NCBI GenBank assembly: GCA_964590075.1
Contig: CAZPXS010000003.1
Location: 67,085 to 131,084 of the forward strand
Direction of reading: 5' to 3'
Source: JAGDVO01 sp964590075 [NCBI: uncultured Aquificales bacterium]
GTDB lineage: Bacteria; Thermosulfidibacterota; Thermosulfidibacteria; Thermosulfidibacterales
DNA length: 64,000 nt
A program made the position numbers and the translations under genes. A model generated the notes under the pieces. It was not told the origin of the DNA. It did no database searches and was given only the letters and a program-made list of their open reading frames with translations. Position 1 is the stretch's first letter; every line of letters begins with the position of its first letter. Of this stretch, positions 57,435-64,000 are shown one piece after another.

Positions 57435-57937
57435 CTTTCCATCCCCTCCTTATATCCAACCTCAAAGGCCTTTCTATTCTCATCTTTAACTTTTCCAAAC
57501 TTACCTAAAACTTCAAGGCCTTCATCAAATGTGGCTCCAAAGAGATAGGACAAAATTCCAAAGGCCATGATATTAAGAGACCTAAAGGGTAGAGAGTGTT
57601 TGAGCCTAATATCATCCAGTTTAACGTGACCCTTTGAAGGAGATATCAAAAGGGCATCTTCCATAAGATAGGGTTCGACTTTATCAAGCTCAGAATCATC
57701 CAGAACCACACCTATATGTGCACTCTCGTAAAGAACAAAAGGACTCCTATAATCACCAACCTTCATAAAACTGAGTACACTTCCACCTCTTGTCGCCATA
57801 CCGTGAGTTTCAGTAGAGATAACACTGTAACCTTTACGAACTAAAAGATCACCGACCAATCTTGTTAACAGGACTATACCCTGACCACCTGAGCCGGCAA
57901 AAACTAATATTTTTCCCTTTGATCCACTACAATCCAT
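57416..57937 (-). CDS. iorB: Indolepyruvate ferredoxin oxidoreductase beta subunit (orphan)
   Basis: A 173-residue gamma-domain subunit: VFAGSGGQGIVLLTRL, STETHGMATRGGSVLSF, and a C-terminal helix region. In the known enzyme it works with the TPP-binding IorA to convert aryl pyruvates to aryl-acetyl-CoA. No IorA or other TPP subunit gene is next to it. Start at 57937. Confidence 0.85.
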   Translation of the reverse strand: MDCSGSKGKILVFAGSGGQGIVLLTRLVGDLLVRKGYSVISTETHGMATRGGSVLSFMKVGDYRSPFVLYESAHIGVVLDDSELDKVEPYLMEDALLISPSKGHVKLDDIRLKHSLPFRSLNIMAFGILSYLFGATFDEGLEVLGKFGKVKDENRKAFEVGYKEGMERCIRLD

Positions 57938-57950
57938 GGGTTATAAATAA

Positions 57951-57983
57951 TAAAAAGGCATGGGACTATCAAGCCCCATGCCT
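57951..57983 (-). terminator. Intrinsic terminator of the second CoA-transferase operon
   Basis: On the minus strand AGGCATGGG and CCCATGCCT form a stem followed by TTTTTATT, 20 bp after the 58003 stop codon. Confidence 0.85.
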
Positions 57984-58002
57984 CGATTTATTAGGATTAC
58001 AC

Positions 58003-59346
58003 CTATATAACACCTTTTTCCTTTAACTCTCTGATCCTTTCCGCTCCGAATCCCAACATAGTTGAATATATATACTCGTTATCCCTTCCCACGGGTCTAC
58101 ATAGCCACTTAACCCTAGGTGGAGTTTTTGTCATCTTCCAGGGCTGATTCGCTATAATCAACTCTCCATATATAGGATCCTCAAATTTAACAAAGGTACC
58201 TCTTATCCACCAGTTCTCTGTATGCATAACCTCCCATGGAGAGACAACCTTACCCGGAACAACAACACCACCTTTACCGGACTCCTTGGCCTTCCTATTC
58301 GCATCCATGACTATATTGAAGATCTCCTCATAGGTTTTATCCATGGTCCACTTTTCTATCTCCTTATAGGCTGCCTTCTGGTTTTCAAAATTCAACCTCT
58401 CAAAGACTGTAGGATACTTCTCTCTAAGATCCGGTCTCTCTATGATCTCACATAGGAGGCTCCAATTAGGATCAGCGAATCCACTTAGGAAGCAATAGCC
58501 ATCCTTACATTTGAAATAGGTGTAACAGAAAACACCGGCATCGAGATTGCCAATCCTCTCCACATTATCACCGTAGAACTGATAGTTGGTAAGAGCATAG
58601 TTTATACATCTACCAAAAGCTTCGGCTGGAGAGATATCTATGAATTGACCCTCACCGGACTTATCCCTCCATATAAGGGCGGTGAGTATAGCAAAGGCTG
58701 CCCAAGCTCCTCCCGCATACCAACCCATCCAGTTACCTTCCTTGGTGGGTACTTCGCTCTCTTTGGGATTCTCAGGATCCTTTACGTATTCACCTGTAAC
58801 ATAGGTTATTCCACTCATGGCCTGATTGATGATATCAACGTCGGCCTTATTACAGAGAGCTCTGGGGCCATACTGACCGTAAGTATATATGGCACAGTAG
58901 ACTAAACGTGGATTTAAAGTAGACAACTGTCTATAACCGATTCCCCACTCATCCATCACACCGGGCTTGAAGGACTCAATTATAACATCAACTTTTCTCG
59001 CAAGTTCTTTAAATATCTCCCTTCCCTCCTCGGTCTCCAAGTTCAGTGTTATATGGTACTTATTCCTACCCTCGTTTAGGTAACCGAGACCTTCACCCTT
59101 ATGGGTTATACCGAAGGGTGTAAAGGTTCTAGCTGGATCACCACCCGGTGGTTCTATCTTAATAACATTTGCCCCAAGCTCGGAAAGTACACTCGACGCA
59201 TAGGCACCCGCCATGTTAGCGTAAGAAACATCTATAACCCACAGATCCGAAAGAGCCTCTGGTTTACCAGGTGTATATTTTGGATCATCATGCTCCCTAA
59301 TCCACTCATCCCACGGTAGTGTATGATCTACCTTTTTCTCCACCAT
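58003..59346 (-). CDS. Class III CoA-transferase (CaiB/BaiF), type 1 subunit, operon 2
   Basis: A 447-residue CaiB/BaiF protein: LWVIDVSYANMAGAYASSVLSELGANVIKIEPP, VIIESFKPGVMDEWGIGYRQL, and ADVDIINQAMSGITYVTG containing the active-site Asp. It resembles the 60831 protein more than its partner at 59386. Two unlike CoA-transferases in an operon suggest a heterodimer, as in succinyl-CoA:benzylsuccinate or malate CoA-transferases, but the substrate is unknown. Confidence 0.85.
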   Translation of the reverse strand: MVEKKVDHTLPWDEWIREHDDPKYTPGKPEALSDLWVIDVSYANMAGAYASSVLSELGANVIKIEPPGGDPARTFTPFGITHKGEGLGYLNEGRNKYHITLNLETEEGREIFKELARKVDVIIESFKPGVMDEWGIGYRQLSTLNPRLVYCAIYTYGQYGPRALCNKADVDIINQAMSGITYVTGEYVKDPENPKESEVPTKEGNWMGWYAGGAWAAFAILTALIWRDKSGEGQFIDISPAEAFGRCINYALTNYQFYGDNVERIGNLDAGVFCYTYFKCKDGYCFLSGFADPNWSLLCEIIERPDLREKYPTVFERLNFENQKAAYKEIEKWTMDKTYEEIFNIVMDANRKAKESGKGGVVVPGKVVSPWEVMHTENWWIRGTFVKFEDPIYGELIIANQPWKMTKTPPRVKWLCRPVGRDNEYIYSTMLGFGAERIRELKEKGVI

Positions 59347-59385
59347 TCCTCAACCTCCCAGTAATTTTATTAAAACTTGAAAACT

Positions 59386-60735
59386 TTACGGATATACAAC
59401 TCCGCTTTTTCCATCCCAGAACTTAGGTGGCTTCCTACCGGGCATATCCTTCCACTTACCTATAACACCCTTCTCCTCAAGCTCTTTTATCTCCTTCCAG
59501 GTAAGATCGGCGTATTTTGTTAGTACGTAATAAGTATCGAAGCCTACAGGTCTACCTATCCATTTAATCCTTCCCGGAGTTTTACTAAGTTTCGGAGCTA
59601 TACCTTCAACAACTATCCTTCCATTGATAGCATCATCCACAGTCCACTTAAAGCCACGAATCTCAAAGTGAGGATCTGTATACATGTCCCTTGCACAATG
59701 AACCTTCTCTGCACCAAAGCCATATTTAGAGGCGAGCCTATCTATATCGGGCCAAGGTGTCTTTGCAACCCATTCTTTTATGATCGGATAAAGAGCTTCC
59801 TGATTCTCAGGTTTCAACCTCTCAAGATGCGTCTTAAACCTAGGATCTTCCGCAAGTTCCGGCCTTCCCATGGCCATACAGAGACCTCTAAACTCCTCGT
59901 CGGTTGCACATCCTATAGCAACATACTCCCTATCCTTACTCACAAATATATCGCTCGGACATATCGCTACATCTCTGTTACCGTACCTCTCACGACCTTT
60001 TCCAGTAAGGTACTGGTATATCCAGGTCCAATCTAAAGCCCTTATCATGTTTTCCGCCTGGGAAAACTCTATGTACTGACCTTCACCGGTTCTATTTCTC
60101 CAATACAAAGCCGCTAAAATAGCAACGGAAGAAACCAAAGCACCGTAATAATCGGCAAGCCATATCCCAGCTTTAAGCGGAAGTTCATCAGGAAAACCTG
60201 TAATCCAGGCTATACCTGATTCAGATTGAGCGATGGCATCGTAGGATGGTCTTTCAACATAGGGACCCCACTGACCAAAACCGTTGTTAGCAAGATAAAT
60301 CAACCTTGGGTTTATCTCCATCAGATCCCTATAGCCTATACCCCACCTATCGAGGGTACCTGCTCTCAAATTCTCAACAAAAACATCGGCTCTCTTTATC
60401 AACCTCTTAAAAATCTCCTTAGCCTCAGGATGGTGTAAATCTATACCAACGGAGTACTTATTCCTTGATTCCTTAAGGAATCCTTGAGCCTGAGCCATAC
60501 CATCCGGAACAAATCTACCCCATGGTGTGAGAGATCTCATAGTATCTCCCATACCTGGCAACTCGAGCTTTATAACAGTAGCTCCAAACTCTGACAGGTA
60601 ACTAGGTACCGCAGGCCCAAGTATAAGAGTACCAAACTCGACGATAACTATACCCTCTAACGCCTCCGGTTTTTCAAATACCTTCTTAATATCAAACTCT
60701 TTTTCAGCCCATTTGACAAAATCCTCCCTTCCCAT
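59386..60735 (-). CDS. Class III CoA-transferase (CaiB/BaiF), type 2 subunit, operon 2
   Basis: A 449-residue partner: [56 protein letters not shown], and [18 protein letters not shown] with the Asp. It shares this last segment and the C-terminal [12 protein letters not shown] with the 62219 protein, which ends [11 protein letters not shown]. Precedes 58003 by 39 bp. Confidence 0.85.
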   Translation of the reverse strand: MGREDFVKWAEKEFDIKKVFEKPEALEGIVIVEFGTLILGPAVPSYLSEFGATVIKLELPGMGDTMRSLTPWGRFVPDGMAQAQGFLKESRNKYSVGIDLHHPEAKEIFKRLIKRADVFVENLRAGTLDRWGIGYRDLMEINPRLIYLANNGFGQWGPYVERPSYDAIAQSESGIAWITGFPDELPLKAGIWLADYYGALVSSVAILAALYWRNRTGEGQYIEFSQAENMIRALDWTWIYQYLTGKGRERYGNRDVAICPSDIFVSKDREYVAIGCATDEEFRGLCMAMGRPELAEDPRFKTHLERLKPENQEALYPIIKEWVAKTPWPDIDRLASKYGFGAEKVHCARDMYTDPHFEIRGFKWTVDDAINGRIVVEGIAPKLSKTPGRIKWIGRPVGFDTYYVLTKYADLTWKEIKELEEKGVIGKWKDMPGRKPPKFWDGKSGVVYP

Positions 60736-60753
60736 ACTCCTCCTCCAGCTTTA

Positions 60754-60783
60754 ATTATATGTTATTCCATTTACCCTTACCAA
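60754..60783 (-). promoter_or_regulatory. Promoter of CoA-transferase operon 2
   Basis: Minus-strand TTGGTA (60778-60783), 18-bp spacer, perfect TATAAT (60754-60759), just after the terminator of the preceding operon and 18 bp before the start codon, with GGAGGAGG between. Confidence 0.6.
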
Positions 60784-60789
60784 AATAGC

Positions 60790-60819
60790 AAAAAACGAGA
60801 GGGGGGTCAATCCCCCTCT
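60790..60819 (-). terminator. Intrinsic terminator of CoA-transferase operon 1
   Basis: On the minus strand AGAGGGGG and CCCCCTCT form a stem with a short loop, followed by CGTTTTTTG, 12 bp after the 60831 stop. Confidence 0.88.
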
Positions 60820-60830
60820 AAAAAGATTTT

Positions 60831-62189
60831 TTATATTATACATCTTTCTCTTAAACTTTTTAGATCGCTTTTGCCGAAGCCTAAATATTTTTTGTAAATA
60901 AATTCGTTATCCGCGCCGATAGGCCTACAAACCCATTTTATTCTACCAGGTGTCTCGCTCATTCCCTTTAACGAAGAATTCTGCACTAAAACTTTTCCAT
61001 AGTATGGATCCTCTATCTCAACAAATGTTCTTCTTACATACCAGTGTTCTCTTTTTAAAACATCAAGGGGCTCCTCCAACCTACCTGTTACAACAACTCC
61101 CTTCCTATCGGGTTTTCTACTATACTCGGTAACTATCTTTAACAGCTCTTCGCTGGTATACTGGGATGTCCACTTCTCTATCTCATGCTGAATTATGGGT
61201 TGATTTTCCGGTGTCAGCCTCTCCTTTATCGTAGGGAATCTTTCCCTAAGATCATCCCTACCCATTATATCACACAAGGCAGACCAATTGGGATCGATAA
61301 AACCAGATATGAAAGTATAACCATCCTTACATTTGAAATAGGAGTAGGGGAAAACCGCGTAGTCATAGTTACCTGCCCTTATCATCTTTCTCCCTGTCAT
61401 ATGATAGAATTGGAAAAGATAATTGGCTATGGAGAAGAGCCCTTCACAGGGTGCACAATCTATAAACTGACCCTTACCCGTTCTTCTCCTGTAAAAGAGA
61501 GCAAGTGTGATCCCTAGGGTAGCGAAAGCTCCTCCCACATACCAACCCATCCAGTTACCCGATTTAAGTGGCTTCTTATATTCCTTTGGCACCTCGGGAT
61601 CAAGCTCAGGTTCTCCCGTTACTGACATTATGACACCCTTCGCCTGGTCCGTGAGATCATAGGAAGGTTGGTTCGCATGCCTTTCCGCTTCACAACCAAA
61701 ATGACCCCAACTCGATATTGCACAGTAAATGATATCCGCTTTGATTTTAACAAGATCCTCATAGCCAAGACCAAGACTCGCCATATATCCGGGTCTAAAG
61801 GTCTCTATTATAACATCAGCCTTTCTAACGAGTTTCTTGAATATCTCTTTACCTTCCTCCTTTGTTATATCACAGGTTATATGAAACTTGTTCCTTCCCT
61901 CAACAATATAGGGGAGACCGGTATCCTTAATCATTATACCGTAGGGCGACATTTTCCTTGCTATATCTCCTTCAGGTGGCTCTATCCTTATCACCTCAGC
62001 TCCTACTTCCGCCAATAAGCTTGATGCGAATAAACCAGCAAAATTCCCATAGCTAAGATCAAGTACCACGATATCATCTAGAGCCTCAGGTTTTCTGAAC
62101 ACATCATCGGGATTTGTTATAGAATAGGTAAACTCAGCGTAATTCTCATTTATGGCCATACCTACGATCTTCTCTTTACTTAAACTCAT
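60831..62189 (-). CDS. Class III CoA-transferase (CaiB/BaiF), type 1 subunit, operon 1
   Basis: A 452-residue paralogue of the 58003 protein: [57 protein letters not shown], and [20 protein letters not shown] with the Asp. The C-terminal segment with VEIEDPYYG is also found, decayed, at 63.66-63.76 kb. Follows 62219 by 29 bp. Confidence 0.85.
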   Translation of the reverse strand: MSLSKEKIVGMAINENYAEFTYSITNPDDVFRKPEALDDIVVLDLSYGNFAGLFASSLLAEVGAEVIRIEPPEGDIARKMSPYGIMIKDTGLPYIVEGRNKFHITCDITKEEGKEIFKKLVRKADVIIETFRPGYMASLGLGYEDLVKIKADIIYCAISSWGHFGCEAERHANQPSYDLTDQAKGVIMSVTGEPELDPEVPKEYKKPLKSGNWMGWYVGGAFATLGITLALFYRRRTGKGQFIDCAPCEGLFSIANYLFQFYHMTGRKMIRAGNYDYAVFPYSYFKCKDGYTFISGFIDPNWSALCDIMGRDDLRERFPTIKERLTPENQPIIQHEIEKWTSQYTSEELLKIVTEYSRKPDRKGVVVTGRLEEPLDVLKREHWYVRRTFVEIEDPYYGKVLVQNSSLKGMSETPGRIKWVCRPIGADNEFIYKKYLGFGKSDLKSLRERCII

Positions 62190-62218
62190 GGGCCACCTCC
62201 TCTAATCTCTTAATTTTA

Positions 62219-63562
62219 TCAAGGATACTTTATACCAGATTTCCCATCCCAATCAGGTGGTGGGCAACTCGATGGGATGGATTCACTCCACTTGAATATC
62301 ACGTTATCCTCGTAAAGTTTCTTAACCTCGTCCATTGTAAGACCAAGGACTTTTACAAAAACGTATTCGTTATCAAAGCCTATTGGCCTTGGACCCCATT
62401 TAACTCTACTCGGTGTCTCACTCATCCTCGGAGCATAAGCCTGTTCTTTGAAGTAGCCGTAAACCTCATCCTCATATTCCTGGACAGCACCCCTTTCGTT
62501 GAAGTGATCACTATGATACACATCATCGACCTCTAATACCTTTGTTGCACTAAAGCCAAACTTGTCAGCATACCTTACAATTTCCTCACTATGCTTTTCT
62601 TTGGCCCACTTAGCTATCTCCGACAATATGTACCTAGCGTTCTCATCCTTCAATCTATCGACAGGATCCCTGAATCTTTCAAAGAGATCCATCCTATCCA
62701 TAGCCTTACATAAACCTTCAAACTCACACTCTGTAAAGGCACTTATCGCCACCCAACCATCCCTACAGTCGAATAGATCGCTCGGACATATCGCAAGATC
62801 CCTATTCCCGCTTCTCGGTCTATTATTACCGGTAATATAACAGTAGAGCCAGGTCCAATCTAACATCCTTATCACATTCTCAACCTGCATCTGATCTATA
62901 AACTGACCCTTTCCGGTTCTCTCCCTGTAATTTAAGGCTATCACTATTGACAAAGCACACATTAGGCCGTTGATCCAATCCGCGATCCATACTCCAGATT
63001 TAATGGGACCCCTATCTTCAAAACCAGTAATATAAGCCAAGCCACCCATCGATTGAGCTATAGCATCGTATGATGTTCTTCCGGTCCATGGACCCCAACT
63101 ACCAAAGCCGGATACGTGTAACTGAATGATCCTTGGGTTTATCTTCGATAAGACACTATAATCAAGCCCCCACTCTGCCATCCTACCAGGTGTAAGGTTG
63201 TCAATAACCACATCAGCCCTCTTGACAAACTCCAAAAACAGCTCCTTTGCCCTAGGATGGCCAAGATGCATTCCAACCCAATACCTGTTGTGCTGTTGTT
63301 CCCAGAGACCGGGGGACATGTTCTTGTAAAAATAGGCAAAGGGCGTTACAAACCTCATTTGATCTCCATGGGCAGGCTCAAACTTTATAACTTCAGCACC
63401 AAACTCAGCAAGCATGTCACTCGCACTTGGACCAAGTACCACTGCCGTTACGTCAAGTACCCTAACACCCTTCAGAGCTTCATCCTTCTCAAATAAACCG
63501 AGGTTCTTAAAAATATTTCTCATAAAGCCGAAATACCCATTTCCTTCTCCCTTAAGCATCAT
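62219..63562 (-). CDS. Class III CoA-transferase (CaiB/BaiF), type 2 subunit, operon 1
   Basis: A 447-residue paralogue of the 59386 protein: [56 protein letters not shown], and [19 protein letters not shown] with the Asp. The N-terminus has about 20 extra residues before the conserved domain. GGGAGGTGT precedes the start. Confidence 0.85.
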   Translation of the reverse strand: MMLKGEGNGYFGFMRNIFKNLGLFEKDEALKGVRVLDVTAVVLGPSASDMLAEFGAEVIKFEPAHGDQMRFVTPFAYFYKNMSPGLWEQQHNRYWVGMHLGHPRAKELFLEFVKRADVVIDNLTPGRMAEWGLDYSVLSKINPRIIQLHVSGFGSWGPWTGRTSYDAIAQSMGGLAYITGFEDRGPIKSGVWIADWINGLMCALSIVIALNYRERTGKGQFIDQMQVENVIRMLDWTWLYCYITGNNRPRSGNRDLAICPSDLFDCRDGWVAISAFTECEFEGLCKAMDRMDLFERFRDPVDRLKDENARYILSEIAKWAKEKHSEEIVRYADKFGFSATKVLEVDDVYHSDHFNERGAVQEYEDEVYGYFKEQAYAPRMSETPSRVKWGPRPIGFDNEYVFVKVLGLTMDEVKKLYEDNVIFKWSESIPSSCPPPDWDGKSGIKYP

Positions 63563-63599
63563 ACACCTCCCAGAGTTTTAACCTACTTTAAAAATTTTT

Positions 63600-63626
63600 A
63601 TTATAACAAATAAAAGAGAATGTCAA
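63600..63626 (-). promoter_or_regulatory. Putative promoter of CoA-transferase operon 1
   Basis: Minus-strand TTGACA (63621-63626) and perfect TATAAT (63600-63605), but with a short 15-bp spacer; a TAATAA two bases on would give 17 bp. About 40 bp before the start codon. Confidence 0.5.
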
Positions 63627-63656
63627 TCCAGGACGTAAAAAGTTTTTTTTATTTTC

Positions 63657-63757
63657 TTACATTCCATTAAACGAAGAATTTTGTCCTAAAGCTCTTTTAT
63701 AGCTTGGATCTTCTATCTCTACCAGGTTTTTCACTATACCTGACAACTTATGGGCTA
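63657..63757 (-). pseudogene. Relic of a class III CoA-transferase C-terminal segment
   Basis: About 32 codons on the minus strand, between TAG (63755-63757) and TAA (63657-63659), read VKNLVEIEDPSYKRALGQNSSFNGM-like residues that match the 60831 protein around VEIEDPYYG and QNSSLKGM. The DNA (63661-63722) is about three quarters identical by eye to 60961-61022. Both ends are lost, so this is a decayed third copy. The remaining gene-free stretch to 64000 shows no recognisable gene; it holds only a TGTTAAT/ATTAACA dyad at 63873-63888. Confidence 0.75.
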
Positions 63758-64000
63758 TGTTACATCACATAAAACAGGTCGACTGGAATCGGTAAAACTG
63801 AATTAGAAAAGTGCAACCATACCACACCTGGAACAAAATGTAACTGGGTGGCTATCACGAAGGTTATAGCAGTGTTAATGGATTAACAATCATAGTTTTA
63901 AAAGTTTCAAAAGATATAGCAAAAATTACGGTCAACTTGTTTTAGGCTCTTGAAATTTTAAAATATCTAAATTAAAATAAATAGTATGGAAACAAAAAAA

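Noticed and set aside
63758-64000. Insertion-sequence remnant at the right end
   Set aside because: No terminal inverted repeats, target duplication or transposase motif could be recognised; only the CoA-transferase relic next to it is supportable.

Overview
The window looks like part of the chromosome of a thermophilic, probably anaerobic, Gram-negative bacterium. A TonB-type protein, a TonB-dependent receptor and a porin indicate an outer membrane. DNA is AT-rich, coding regions prefer AGA/AGG for arginine and ATA for isoleucine (and the only tRNA is tRNA-Arg(UCU)), and genes are packed with short overlaps. NfnAB (electron-bifurcating transhydrogenase type), DapL, a His-type Thi4, FeoB and class III CoA-transferases fit an anaerobe. 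I cannot name the species. No insertion sequence, prophage or CRISPR array is visible.

Layout. 1-3.2 kb: truncated feoB behind an OprB-like porin, read leftward, with a perfect 10-bp inverted repeat at the promoter. 3.3-4.4 kb: tRNA-Arg and galE. 4.5-7.8 kb: TetR regulator (with an in-frame TAG near its start) and an EmrAB efflux pair. 7.8-10.1 kb: rrf2-pyrE-beta-CASP nuclease, divergent from bioA-tyrS-DUF4416-comM (10.3-14.9 kb). 14.9-18.0 kb: polA-coaE, divergent from an MFS-tadA-terC-CaiB cluster (18.1-21.8 kb). 21.9-27.0 kb: mtaB, amidohydrolase, DUF3108 protein, membrane phosphoesterase and an ALDH-like protein. 27.1-30.3 kb: a cobalamin riboswitch, its TonB-dependent receptor and a glycine-rich TonB-like protein. 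30.5-35.2 kb: OFA-type MFS transporter, glnE, a glycosyltransferase-like protein. 35.2-38.6 kb: yggS-thi4-thiE-thiC. 38.6-42.3 kb: DUF2905 protein and nfnA-nfnB-dapL. 42.4-50.5 kb: a long rightward run from a lytic transglycosylase through coiled-coil/ZapA-like genes, rarA, 5-formyl-THF cyclo-ligase, rny, ymdB, folD and xseA to a PUA-like protein. 50.5-52.9 kb: malic enzyme/PTA fusion. 53.0-56.2 kb: panB-panC-panD-ribD behind a structured leader. 56.1-63.6 kb, leftward: paaK-iorB and two tandem operons, each encoding two different class III CoA-transferases, with a relic of a further copy at 63.66-63.76 kb.

The most interesting non-coding signal is the panB leader (52.88-52.97 kb). A promoter overlaps the maeB stop codon; the predicted transcript starts at a hairpin, followed by an 8-bp hairpin with a bulged A, then a strong intrinsic terminator whose loop can pair with the bulged-A hairpin's 3' side. 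Only 30 nt separate the terminator from panB, so expression of pantothenate genes very likely requires readthrough: a riboswitch/attenuator architecture. Other regulatory sequence worth attention: the cobalamin riboswitch expression platform with two mutually exclusive folds, a BirA-like site before bioA, and several promoters placed so close to start codons that leaderless mRNAs are likely (polA, the 18.1-kb MFS gene, the lytic transglycosylase).
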